From: Chimonanthus salicifolius
Lineage: Eukaryota; Streptophyta; Magnoliopsida; Laurales; Calycanthaceae
Reading direction: 5' to 3'
Length of the DNA: 64,000 nt
NCBI GenBank assembly: GCA_013350335.1
Contig: CM023539.1
Location: 40,224,631-40,288,630 of the forward strand
The notes below the pieces were generated by a model, which saw only the letters and a list, made by a program, of their open reading frames with translations, ran no database searches and had not been told where the DNA came from. Positions 35,701 through 49,871 of the stretch are shown piece by piece. Both the position numbers and the translations under genes were made by a program. Every line of letters begins with the position of its first letter. The first letter of the stretch is position 1.

Positions 35701-38613
35701 TGTGTGTGGAGGCGGTGTGGGAAGAGAGAAAGCGCTAGTAGGGGCGCTAAAAAGTCCCACATCAGCCAGAGGAGTTGAGGTGCTATGGTATATAAGAGGG
35801 GACACCTTTCCCTTCTAGCACAAGGCCTTTTGGGATATGTCTATGGGCGCATGCTCCAAAGCAAAGCCGTGAGGGTCTGTTTAAGCCCAAAACGGACAAT
35901 ATTATGCTAGCATGGTGGGTCGTTACACTCTCATGAGACCTTCATGCAAACTTTGGTTTGTGGGGCTCACAGTTGATCCATTGAATCCATTCTCCTCCTC
36001 ACATCCACCTAGTGCGTGAACTACCAAATTTTACAATCTGATGATCTAATTCAATGAATTTTCACTATTAGATAAATTTAAAATTTTTAGGTCTTTAAAA
36101 AACATAACTTCACTTATCGAATTAAGATGAAATTTTATAGGCACCATACATAAGCCAAGACTTTTCCAACCCACCCATTCACGGTAAGCTTAGGTGGGGT
36201 CCATTGGGCTGTGTACAAAAATCCATTAGACCTTGGTCTTGGGGGATTTTTATTATATAATAGCACATATTTGGGCCCACTTATATGGCCAAGTTGAGTC
36301 GTATGTTTGGCACAATTGAGGTTGCCAGGTTGGTTTTAGTGCTCACGAAAAAAAAAAAAAAACAAAAAGAGAGAGAAAAGAAAAAAAGAAAAGGAAAAAT
36401 AGAGAAAAAGTGAGATAGAAAAGAAAGAAAATAGAGAATAAAAGGGGAATAATGCCTATGATTGTATGGACAAGGGTGGCATGAGTTTGGCATTGATTAT
36501 AATATGACCCATTTTTTTCGATGCACCTTTTGGGTAGGGACTAGGGACATTCCTTTGTCCATAGGATTTCTGTAGGAAGGTTATAAATACCCCATGATCT
36601 TTTTTTTTTTTTGAAAAGGTACCCAGTGATCTTTCTTCCATATGTTTTTTTGCTCCTTAATATAACGTAACCTTAAAAAGAACTGTGATCCTTTGTGTAG
36701 AAGGGTTCTCTCTCTTGAATTGAGTGATGCAATCTAGGCTCCTTCCCAAGACTACAACTCAATGATCTAGGGTTTTCTATGTCAAAAGAAAGGAACCAAA
36801 ACCAACCGCAAACATGAAGAATCAAGAAAATCACTTGAAGAAGTATGTATGAAATCCTAACCTTTGAATAGATCTCACATAGGAGGGAGATGAGTGTCTC
36901 AACCTTTCTTCAAACCTTTCAAGCTACAAACAAAATTCAACAACAAACCAAAAATTCCCTTATCTAATGTAAGGTTTTTAAGGCCAGGCTTGTACTGCTC
37001 AAGAACTGTTTTTTCACCTGAAACAGTCCCCAAACAACCCCTGTAACTGCAAGAAAGATTTATGGCAACCTTAAATAAATCAGACCATTCCGGATGTGTA
37101 GTAGCTCCTTTGGTACAAGATCCATGGCCAAAACACCTTCCACATGTGGCTGAAACTGCCCTCTACGGTTTTCACCCGTGTTGGCAGCCAAAAGTCTCAA
37201 AAACTTGTTGCTAAAATTCCTGCAAAAAGCTGCTGCTTACTCCTTGGTTCTCTATTATTTTTATTACAACCCTAAAATAGATATCCATCCTCTATCTAGG
37301 GTTAAGATATTTTAATCTCAGTCCTTTCTTCAAGCTAAAACATCAAAAGACAAATTCCACAACATAACTTGTCACTCCAAAACAAAGTAAAGTGAAATAA
37401 AATAAAGTACTTGTGCCAATTGCACTTGACTTTGAGTCAAGTGCCACTGCACCTTCAATCAATGAGGGATGGGTCCACATAAATAGGAGAAGACAGCCCA
37501 CATTATGGCCCATTAAAGGCCCAATTAGGCCTGACTTGTTAAAAGACTGGTTTGGTTGGAGCACAACTACCGTGTCTTTCGTAATAAAGCTGAGACTCCC
37601 TCTATGGTCAGTCAAAAGTTGAAGCGAAGTGTGCTGCATGTGCTACTACCCTGAAGGATTTTCAATTCTTTTCCATTTCTGATATCACTAGAGCTTGGAA
37701 GGAGTGTGTATTGGCTTGATTTGGTGTTTTTGTGCCTCTTTTTTTTGGTGATGGTGTTGTTTAGTTGCTTTTTCTTCTGGTTGGTTTTTATTTCCTATGT
37801 TTTTCCCTTTGTATTCCTTCCTAAGTGCACTTCTTGTTCCTTTTTTAATCAAAGTTATCATTTAAAACAAAGGATAAAAAATAAAAAAAATGAAAAGGAA
37901 ATAACAATTTAAAACAAAAAAGAAATGCCAAAAATGGGAGAAGAAAATAAAGAAAGATAAAAGAAAATGATGAAAAATGGAAGAAAGGAACCAATTTAAA
38001 AGTAAGGAAAAAATATATGATATAGAAAAGAAAGGAAGAGGAGATTTGGGGGTGAAGAAGGGAGGGAGGGGGAGGAGGAGGAGGAGGAGAAAAACTTGAA
38101 AGGAGCGGTTACGGTAGTGCCTCTTCTTCTCTCTTCAGTCTCAACTCTCTTGTTTTACATCTCACTTATCCTCTCTACTCTTGTTTTAGGGTTTACATTT
38201 AGGAAAATGTACCTTATGCTTATTTTCCTCTTTCCAGTATTGCTCTTAAGGTTTTTCTATATGACTTCCATGTCCTACCGACATCATTTAGGAATTGATT
38301 GTTTTATGCATTTCTTATGCCTTTTAATGAAGTTATCATTTCAACTTAACTCGCTTTAATTTTTGGCCTGATTGGTTGGTTGACTGAGTTAGGCTGAAAA
38401 TTTGAGCCTAGTAGAGTTTTACTCCAGTTTACTTATTTGATTCAGCTGAGTCGCCTGTGACAATGAGTTTTTAAATCATGCTTTGATGCAATCTAAATGT
38501 CACATGACTATTTTATGGAGTTTATGTTGTGGAACCCAATTCGGGAGAATCCCATTTGAGAACGTTGACCAAAGTTATGTCATTAGTTTATTACAGTAAG
38601 ATCTTTTTATCTT

Positions 38614-38668
<55 letters not shown>

Positions 38669-41600
38669 ATGACAAAAGTACACTAAATTTATAATTCAAA
38701 TGTGAGAAACTTGGATTTAGTTAAATCATACCATACAGTATATCACGTATCCATATATTTGCTGTGTCAGACATCGACATGGGTGCTCGACATGATATGG
38801 TGATTATATGTGATTCTGGTTGAAGCATACTTTGTTCTCAGACTGTATCCCTAAATTCCAAGAAGTTAACTGGATTGTTCTTGTTCTGATCTGTGGACCC
38901 TTTTCCGTTGAATGAAATGATTCTGTGGTGTTACTATTTGTTCCTTTGCAGTACTTGAAATTAGAGGAAAGGATGAAGCCCTTTGATTTCGAATATTAAT
39001 GACAAACTCAAGGTGTATAAGTTTTCTCGTGCAAATATGCATGTTGTCACTGAAAACATTATCCTAAATGGATGGCGGTTTTGGGGAGTAGCGATCTGGT
39101 TGTGATGGGTGAGCTGTTGTCAATCTTTTCATTGTCCGAATGTTCCAATTCAGAAACCCTCAATTTATTTGGAAATTTTAATTGCTTGGAGGCCAAAGCA
39201 TTTCCAATGAAGGATATCCATAGAAAGAAATATGCTGCTGCATTGTAGATCCACACTTGGATCGGTTCTGCCTTGAGAATAAGTATTCAAAGGTAGAAGT
39301 CACCATTGGGTTGTAAACATGAGAAAATGGTGTGCATAGATTGATAATCACAGAAAAACCAAATCTTTGATCAGAAGCTCATTCTTTGTCCTGCAATAGG
39401 TAAAAATATTTGTAGAACTTTGCTCATTGAGCAATATAGAAATATGTAATATTAGAATATTAGCTCTCTGATGAAGTGTAACACAAGTTGATCAAGTGAC
39501 CCCAAGTGTTTTTGGGTTCTTAGCTTAATAATTTTTAAAATTTCTACTAAAGTGGCCAAGTATACCCTTTCAACTGTTTGGTAATGCATATCTAAGCAAC
39601 AGATGGAACTCCATTTTTCATGATTTGAGGCAACTGAAATGCTTGAACTTGCAGGTACAAGCCAGAGGTTGGAGATATTATTGTCGGCCGTGTTATTGAG
39701 GTAGGAATAGAGTAGTGGATAGAATTTTATCCTATTCATGCTCCCCCATCTTTGCTTTGGTTGTGCTACATTTAGAATGATGCAGTTGTTCTTGGGATAT
39801 GATTCAACTGATATAGAGGCACAACAAAAAAGATGATTGGTGTAGATAATGTACTTTTTGATTTTATCTATACTTGTGTTCCATGGATTGGGCATTATTG
39901 CACTTAGTTTATTGGCTTTCTCTTCATGTTTGGCTGCGTTCTTCAGTTTATTGGATAAATATATTCAATTTCTGCAGATAATGTACTTTTTGAATTTATC
40001 CATACTCTTTTCTTCCAAGGATTGGGAATTACACCACTAGTTTATTGGCTTGCTTCTTCATATTTGGCTGCTTTTCTTCAGTTTATTGGATAGATTTTCA
40101 ATTACTGTGTGCTTATGAAATAAGTGCCTGGTGTAACCATATTCGACATAAACTATTTATGCATAGGAATTGCATATTGGCATTAGTTATTTAATCTCAT
40201 GACTATTGTCATGATTCTCTCTCTCTCTCTCTCTCAATGCTTACGTTATTTAATCTCATGACTACTGTCATGACTCTCTCTCTCTCTCTCTCTCTCAGTG
40301 CTTACGTTATTTAATCTCATGACTACTGTCATGACTCTCTCTCTCTCTCTCTCTCTCTCAGTGCTTACGTTATTTAATCTCATGACTATTGTCATGATTC
40401 TCTCTCTCTCTCTCAGTGCTTACGTTATTTAATCTCATGACTATTGTCATGATTCTCTCTCTCTCTCTCTCTCTCTGTCTGTCTCTCTCCCTTCCTCTCT
40501 CTCTCTCTCACAGTGCTTGCGTAATCAGTGTTGAACATAACAATAGTGCCTGCCACATTGGCATTCTCAAGTCTCAATCTTAGTTTGAAAGAAGCAGTTT
40601 GAATACAAATTTATAGAAATCTCTCTTTGAAATATTGTTCGACACTTTTGCTATGATAACTTCATTTTCTTGCTTTTTTTCTTTATTATTTTATCATTTT
40701 TTATGGGTGGCCTGATTGGTTTCCTAGCATGATGTTGTTTGGGCTATCATTACTGATTTGTTGATCTATTAATGGCTAACATCATACTTTTCCATTAGAT
40801 TGTTCCAAAACGCTGGAGATTGGAGGTAAATTTCAATCAAGATGCGGTGCTAATGCTTTCTGCAATGAGCTTGCCAGATGGTATCCAGGTATAATAAATG
40901 ACTATGTCAAGTGTCCATACTCTCAGGTCTCCAGAAAAAAGTGTTCATACTCTCTCTCTCTCTCTCTCTCTCTTTCTTGTTTTTTTTGGGGGATATCTAA
41001 GTGTAAAAACTTTCTAAATGAAGTGGATACCGCAAAACTATGTTGTTCTTGTCAGGTTAATGACTAATATGAAATACGAAATGAGCCTATCTTTCAAAAG
41101 AAGAAGAAGATAGAAAGTAGGCTATATGCCAATTAATGAGTAAATCTAGGTCTGAATATACTCAGTCATATGAGTAGTTTCAAATAAGGTCATCAATACA
41201 TCCCTAGATCACAATGCTTCCTATCGCTGGAGAATAAAGGAGAATTGGCACATGGCGGGGAATCAATGGCACAAAAGCAAGAGAATGAAGGTTACTGATG
41301 TAGTATGGGTTGTGGACAACTATTTGGATCATTTGGAGCAACAAAAGTGTGCCCATTAGAGTCTTAGTTGGCAAATTGGATTAGAATTAGCAGTTGTGTT
41401 ATATTTATCAAGTTGCTAATTTTGTATCATAGTTAGCAAGTTTTTTTTTTTTTTCATCACTTTTCTTTTGGTTCAAATTAGAAGGACAAGAAAAGTTTAT
41501 TTTAGATTACAATGCTAAAGATAAGGCTAGTCCTTTTTTCTTTCAAATGGTAACTTCATTAAAAGCCACAATATAAGGCTAGTCCTTTTTTCTTTTAAAT

Positions 41601-44600
41601 GGGAACTTCATTAAAAGCCACAATATGCACCAAAGAGTACAAAGAAAAAGGAAGACCCACAAAACAAAAAACCAGGGGACCTCCCAAAAAGAAAAACTCC
41701 TAGAATGACTTCATTAAATCAAACCAATACACTCCTTCCAAGCTCTGGGTATATTTGAAATTGACAAGGCTTAGAAATTTGTTAAGAGATGAAACCCAAG
41801 CCACACACTTCGCTTTAATTTTGGTATTGATGTTAAAATGATTCTCTTCTAAATTCCTATAGACTTTGTTGTTTCGGTCCTACCAAAGACTCCAGATTGT
41901 TGCAAAAAGGGCAAGACTCCAAAGAATGGAAGACCTCAAAATGTATCTGAAAAAGGAACAAATGTAAGAGAGCTGAGCAATGGAGGATGACATGACCCAC
42001 TGGACATCGAAAAGGTGAAGAGTGGAGGTCCACACCGAAGAGAAGGAGTGATGGAGAAGGAGGTGGTCCACTTCTTCATAAGCATGGAGACAGAGGGGGC
42101 ATGCACTGACCATAATATTTTCCCTTTTGTAAATGTTGTCGTGAGTAAGAATCTTTCCTAAACCAGCTGTCCATACAAAACCAATGGCAAGAGGATGGGC
42201 TGTTGAAGCCCAAATGGTTAGATTGACCAAGGGGGTGGGCTCCAAATAAAAAAATATTTCACTGAAAAGGATCCTGCTGAAGTCCGACCACCAAATTCAC
42301 TCGTTGCCCCTTGTAGGAACAATTCGAGAAGAGTTAAGGGAAGGAGAAAAGAGGCAAATGCATCTGCTTCCTGGTTTGAGTGGCTTTTTTCGATAGTGAA
42401 TGTCCCAAACGTGCTCATCGTCAAAGGAATAGAGATTCACTACAAGGCATCTGGAGAGGTTGAAAACCTAAAACGAGAAGGAAAATTGGAAGCTAAAAAT
42501 TAGATTAAGATACTTTTGTAAGTAGAAAGTTGCTTATTGATGATGTTTTGAGGTCATTAAATAAGATTGTTTGCAGAATATAGAATAAATAAGATTCTTT
42601 CTTATGTAGAAAGTCTCTTATTGTTGATGTTTTGAGGTCATTCAATAAGCTTGTTTGTAGAATAGAGAATTTATAGAGAAAATTACATCCATCCATCCAT
42701 CTAACCTTCTATCTATCTATCTACCAACCTATCTATCTATCTATGTTTTAGAGAAAGGTGGTGATCTTTCTTTGTTCGTTTAGTTCTGTTGCATCAGAGA
42801 TAGAAATTAGATAAATATAGGGACATGATCAAATTAATCTTGTATCACATGCCCAAATATACATAAAATGCTCACACCCAGAGATAGCGTTCTTGTCTAA
42901 AATGCTAAAAAAACCTTCATTTTCAATTGCATCATCATTACTATCATCATGATCATCACATCTATCTCGGTTGTTTTACTAAATTCTAATTTTGTTTCTT
43001 ACCCTTTTAAAAGCCTTCTTCTTGTAACTTAAAAATCTAGCATGTTATTTTTTGCTACTTCTTTCCAAGTCTTTATTTGTTATTATTATTATTGTTATTT
43101 TTTGAAAATTTGACAAGGGGTTAATAGAAAAGAGTACAAAGAAGGGAACAAGCTGAAGAAGGATTAGAGATGGATCCAACACCACAAGAAAATCATAAAA
43201 CAAATAAACACATCAACAAACAAACAAGTGATAAAATAGTTCAAGAAAAACTCCTCTCTCGAGACCCCATGCTTCGTTAGGAAGTTTGCTAGTCCATGGT
43301 AGTTGATCTTTTGACATGTTTGATTGACACACTCTTGCCTCTCTGAAGCTCCTTGATTTCTTGTAGATTTGCAAGAGCTTCCATGATTATTTCTTCTTGC
43401 TTGAGCCCATTTGGTTGTGTTTGTCTTAACCTTCGATGGTTAATGGGCCTTGGAAATTTGTTTTTTTTTTCTTGTGAAGATTTTCCAAGCTTCTTTAATT
43501 GCTGAGATCTTGGCCTCATTGGAGTCTTTCTTCCCTACAGGGCATGAGAAAAAGCACCTTGTTCTGCAAATTGTAGATAATCCTCCCAATAATTTTTGGA
43601 CCTAGTTTGCCTTTAGTTACCTCCATCAACATTGAATTTCATTGAATCTCTTGAAGGTGTCTTTCATTTGTAAATGATCTTACCCCTTTTTTCTTGAATC
43701 CCATATCTGTTTGAAGATCATGATCCAAATCAGAAGATGAATTGTCTATAAACTCCTTTTGATGCCTAACCCATCTGAAAAACCATATCTTAGTTCGCTC
43801 AGAAACTTCCTCTGTTGATTGCTTTTTGCCTTTAGAAGATTTTGACATATTTTCTCTTTCCACACCTACAACACAATAGCTGCTGGAATGGGTCTCCACA
43901 ACATTTCCCCCTTTACCCCGTAAAGGACATCTGACCCATTTAATAATGTGGCCACCCAGCTTATGATGGAAAACACGAGCTGCAACAAGAGCTAGGGAAG
44001 GCAGACAAAAAAAAACTGGAGAAGGGTTAGTGAAATAATAAGTGGTTAGTTGCGTTGAGATGCTCACCGCACAACAAACAATGATGGTTTGCCTTTCTAA
44101 GATAGTTGCCTAGCAAAAGTTTTCACCTTTAGGAGGTGAGAAACATTGCCAAGTAGAAATAGATGGAGTGGTCAATGAAGGAGTGAAAAGGGATCCAGAA
44201 AGCGACTTAACTTTAAAAGCTCTAGAAGGATCGCTTGTCCAAACGTGCATGTCCTCATCGGTGCAAATAGACAATTTGTTAAATAAGGAAAACAGATTGA
44301 CATACTCAGAAACTCTCTTTTAGGAGGATGACTGAACTCCAGACTCCAAACCACTTCACCTGTCAAGAACTTGATAGAAATCACAAACCTTGGCATTGTT
44401 TTAAGACAAACACGAAAGACTTTTAGAGATGACTCTTTTAAGATGGACTCTCCCACCCATATCTTTCCTAAAAGACGCTCTACTCCCTTCTTGACAAGAA
44501 AGCAAAGACCTTTTTCAAACGCCCTCTAGATAGAGGACGAGTCACTCCCAATGTGAAGGCTGCTCAAACCACCCCTTATCCTTTTTTTTTTTTCCCAAAT

Positions 44601-47600
44601 TGAATGGACTCAAATCCCAATCTTCAGGACTCTCCCCATACCAATAATGATCCTTTCTCTAGAGCTTTTTTCTTTGCCACAAAGCATTTAGGAAACATAT
44701 AAGCTTTTTCTTTTTGAAAATTTGATTTGATAATGGGTTAATAGAAAAGAGTACAAAGAAGGGAACAAGGTGAAGAAGGATTAGAGATGGATCCACACCA
44801 CGAAAAAATCATAAAACAAATAAACACATCAATAAACAAACAAGTTAGACTATAGAAAAGTTCGAGAAAAACTCCTCTCTCGAGACCCCATACACCTATA
44901 TAGAAACCTTTCAAAAAAAAAAAGAAAGATACACCTATATAGAAAATGAGCAAAATAGGAAATTTGAAGAATAATGCTCCTAAATGAGCGAAAAAATTCG
45001 CGAAGCCATTTGCCATTCTCTTAACATGACAAAAGGAAAGACCGACATCCCTCAAGAGCTACCTATCTCTTTGTGGGTAGATAGAAGCTTCCAAGGGGGC
45101 TTCTTTTTCTCCTATACCCACATAATCACATTAGTTGAATCACCTTCTATGACAAGCTTTCCATGGAAAATATTTTTAAAGATCTTCAATGCTTCCTTAT
45201 TGGCTAAATACTCTCTCTCATTAGAATTGATAATCCTTCGAGCACCAAGAAAAGGGCTAGGATTTGACCCTCTAAATCATGGAAAGTGCCACCAATGCCT
45301 ATAGGCCTAGGTTCCCCTAGCTTCCACATCCACATTAAACTTGATTGAACCTATTGAAGGTTTCTACACCTTGTTTTAATCACTTCCCTTCCTTCTTGGT
45401 CATCCAACATGTACTCCCAGCCTCAGTCAATATCCATGTTTGATGAGCTGAAGTATTCCTTCCTACTCATCCAATTGATGAGCCTCATCTTGGCTAACTC
45501 AAAAGTTTTTTGAGTCGACCCTTACTTTCCTTCAAATGCCCTATTGTTGCGCATCATCCAAATTGACCAAAGCACAACTACAGGAATGGCCCTCCAAAAT
45601 GATCTCGCTAGAAAGGACTCTGCCCCAAGAAACTATGTGATCCACCAGGTGACCATGAAAAACCCAAAAAAAAAAAAACCTAGATAGATCCAAGAAAGAG
45701 ATCTAGATAGACAAAGAGTAGGGGCAATGAATTAGATGATTAACAAACCCCAAAACACTGCGACACGAAGGGCAAGAAAATCTTCATTTGAAGCAATGAT
45801 CTTGTGTTGAAGAAGGTTGCATCTAATAAGAGCTTTGTCTGAAGATAGCATCCAGCATAGTTTTTCAATCTTCAGTGAGGCAAGACCCTATCAAGAAAAA
45901 ACACATTGAGGAGGATTATGGGAGTTGCACAAGCATCCAACTATGGATTTAACGTTGAATTCCCCAAAAAGGAGACCTGATCCAAACTCTCCCCTCCTCC
46001 TCATCCTTGCAAATGAAATAATTGTTAAGCATTGATAAAATATTGTCCTACTTGGCAGACACATGCTCAGAAAAGGAATGCCTAAAGTGAAGTGCCCCCC
46101 TTTCTTTCTCCTTTTTCCCTTGAACTTGTAGCATTTTCTTGAAAAGCTCTTGGAAATGTGAGGTCAACAAGACTCTCCTACCCATGGATCCCTTTTAAAA
46201 GGACACTATCACTCATTCCACCCCACGAAAAAATGCCCCCCATTTTAATCAAAGACTACTCTCATCACCTTGACCTTTCTTTAGTTTTGACCCATACAAA
46301 TCCCACTCCCCCAACACGACGCTTAGAAAAAAAATTAGAACTTCCTTTGAAGGGAATTTGTTTCCTTGCCATATCCTCAACACTCTATTTTTTCCCTTCA
46401 AGTTCAGAATTCCTAGACCCCCATGTTTCTTGCTTCGTTACGTCCTCTCACTTAACCAAGTGCACATTTCATTTTTCATTGCTCCTTTCCCATTCAGTCT
46501 CTTTCAAGCGCCTCTAACTTCTTAACAATAATATTGAATCTCAAAGGACATATAATACAAAGGCTGGTTAGTTAAACATGAGTTAATTGGTGTAATCCTA
46601 CCACCGAGAGATGAGTAGTTCCTGCTCCAAAGGGATATCTTTCACTCAAAGCTTTCTACAATTGGACCTGAGAAACATTGAGACGAGGGTTAGCCCAAAT
46701 CAGAAACAAATAGAGATTTGAGGTAAATCACACAATCTTTCCCCTTCAATATTAAGACCATACATCGAGTTTTTGTTTTTGTCGAGATTCATTTTCAGGC
46801 CATGAACTAATTCTAAGGCCCTCATTTCAAAATAATAATAATAATAATAATAATAATTTTAGGGCCCTGAGAATGGCCTTCACCTCAAAGGTCTCCCTTT
46901 CCTTGGCTAAACAAATTAAAGTGTGTCATGTGCAAACTGTAGATGTGAGATCACTTGTGTAACTTGCATTTTAGGGGATACCATTTTTGAGAACAAAATC
47001 ATAGACATGGCAGGTTCCATGGGGGGTGAAATACTCCCATTTTGCCTCCAAAAATAAAATGATCCCATTGATTTGATGGCCCCATTTGCACACACATGCA
47101 TATATAGAATGGATCAGGTGCAACTAGTTGCAAGGTTGCACTTTCGTTAACATTTTTTCCGTTGTGGGGTCCACTACATGATCAAAACCATTACACAGTC
47201 TTGCCCCCTCGTAAATTGGTCTGTGACTCAAGTTTACATCCATACCCCTCTTGCATGTATTGGCTTTTGAAAGTCTTAGAAAATTTGACTCTTGTAAGTC
47301 CTTGAAAACTTTGGACTACAAAGACCAAGGGCTAGGATTGGGGATTTGGGCTGAAATTTGGTCCATCTCTAATCCAGAGCTTTCAAAATCCTACCTTCGT
47401 TCTAGTGTTTGTGTGTGTGTGCGTGCATACATATGCATGTGTGTCTATATACATATAGGTAAAAACTCCAATAAACCCGGGTGTAGTCAACACTCATTCT
47501 ACTATCACAAAAAAGGACAAGTACTTGAAAAGTTACCTTGAAAAAGGCGATAGTGCTGATGTGATGTGAATGACATGGACACTTGCAATTGGTCCAAAAA

Positions 47601-49831
47601 TGGGGTGAAGTGTTTAACTACTATACTTGGGTTTACTGGATTTTGCTCCATACACACATAATTCCACTTGCTCCCTCACAACCACCTACTCCTTGAAAAT
47701 TGAATCTTTTCCCAATTTGACCCCAATTTGAGTCGCAATCCATTTCTCTAACTACATGAATTTCCATTGTTGGATAAAAGTGAATATTTGGGGACCTTAA
47801 AAAGCATGGCTTCACTTTTCTAATCATGGTAATTTTAGTCACCCTGGTCAAGCAAAAACCTTTCTAACTAACTCATCCACATGGGCCCTGTATATAGTGT
47901 TTATGAAAATTCAACTTCATCGAATGACTCTAGAGCTTAGCCATGGATTTAAAAGATTTAAAATTCAATGGTAGATATGAGTGCAACTTTATCAAGTGCA
48001 ATCTATGGCTAAGATCAATTATGAAGGCCTGTTGCATTTTTGGATGCAGTGCCAAATTGAAGTAGCAGAAGCGGTGCAGAGTTTAAGGGTACTGTCAAAC
48101 CCGATAAAATCGAGTCAAACAGTCAATGGGTCAATGGGATAGACTAAGGATGGTCTCACAGTTTAAGGTATGACTTTGGTCAAAGGTGGAATAGGGTTGT
48201 TTGGTAAATAAAGGGAACTTTGACGGCATGAATGAAGAATGGGAAAAGTTGGGGAGACGAGGCATTAAATACCATTTAATGACCAAGGAGTGGAGTTGCC
48301 TTGCTTGAGACTTTTGTTACAGAAGGCTTTGGAAAGAAAGGGAGCATATGGAAGGACGTTGGAGGGATAAGGCAGGGGTAAGAAGATGGGAACAATCCTA
48401 CAGACCTGGGCGACTCTAAACAGAGGAGGGGCGGACGCAGAAGAGGGGTCTCTGTGTAGGTGTTAATGGCGGAAGGATGGAGAACAAATAGGAAGTGGAG
48501 CAAGGCAGAGCCCAAGACGATGGATGGGTTGCAGGCGTCGGGGCTTACAGCAGTGATGGAACTCACCTTGGTTCATCTGCAACTAGAAGAAAGAGGTGTT
48601 GGAGCGGCGGCAGATCTGGGATAATGCCCAGATTATGGCGATGGTTACAAGACTGGATCTCGGCCAGGGTTTGGTAAACGTCTGCAACTCAGGCAGAGAA
48701 AAGAAGAAGATAGAGGAAGAGGAAGATAAAAAAATAAATCCAGATTTATTTCATTATTTCTCAGAGTAATCAAATGAGCCTTCTGGCTACATGTCTTCAT
48801 GTTTTTATAGAAAAAAGAAAACCTTTTCTAAACTGAAAAGGAAACTCAAACAAAGTGGGAATAAAATCCCATTGCCACTAGGATGCAAACACTCCAAAAC
48901 GAAAATAACTTGCTAATAAAAATATTATTAATAATAAATAAGTAAAAATAGAAGTGGGCCTCTAATTGTCGTGCGTCATGTCCTACATCACAAATCAATA
49001 ATCTGTAATGCCAAACAATTGGGTGGTTCCTCTTAAGAAACATGCTTCTGTGTCCATATGACGCGTAATTAACTATCAGTTCCAAATCAGTTAAGAGACA
49101 AATGTATGTCGAGTGCTATTACAAGAGAAGAGAGCATGTAATAAAGAAAAATAGTGCAAACCTCTACTTTCAATGGTGGAGCCAACTATGCACTCTTGCA
49201 TGTGAAAACATCCATTCAGATAGTATGGTAAGGAGATATCAGGGTAAATGTTAGGGTTTGTTCCTCATATAGGTAAACAGATAATATACCTATTAACTGT
49301 AAATGTTTAGATTCCTTTCCATTTGGTTGAGCAAGACAATTGAATTTGGAATGGTCTGCCGCTGAAACTAAGTGGATATTAGTTTCTGATGTCGATTCAG
49401 ATCCAATCATTTAAGTAGATCTAAATTTGCATCCAAACCCGTTTATTTCAAGTCTGGTGTTTTGGATTTCTGGACATTTTTTTTATGTTGATTGATTATG
49501 GTTCTTGCTCATACATGGGGTCTACCATTGGTTGTGCAGTAGCATTCTGCTGTACTTTAAGTACTTCTACAATTGTATCATATCTGTGCAGTTTACATGT
49601 AACAATTTCTTTTACCTTTCAAATGAAAAGGATATTCTACTTAATACTAATTATTAGCTAATGATGTTTTATTATGTAAAATAGTCTTGTTTGTATATAT
49701 AAGATGTATTTATATTAATACATTCGGAAACCCCATTGCCATACATTTTGGTGTATTGTTTTAATAGCATCGTATTTTGTTAATATCAATGTGATAAAGA
49801 CACAAATTGATGTGTATGTGCATGCACATAC

Positions 49832-49871
<40 letters not shown>

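Noticed and set aside
40186..40525. Regularly spaced repeats resembling a CRISPR array
   Set aside because: The units are contiguous, with CT microsatellites in place of unique spacers, in a plant intron.
48276..48677. Overlapping frames of 96 and 60 aa in a G-rich stretch
   Set aside because: No family signature, both strands open by composition; probably old repeat DNA in an RRP4 intron.
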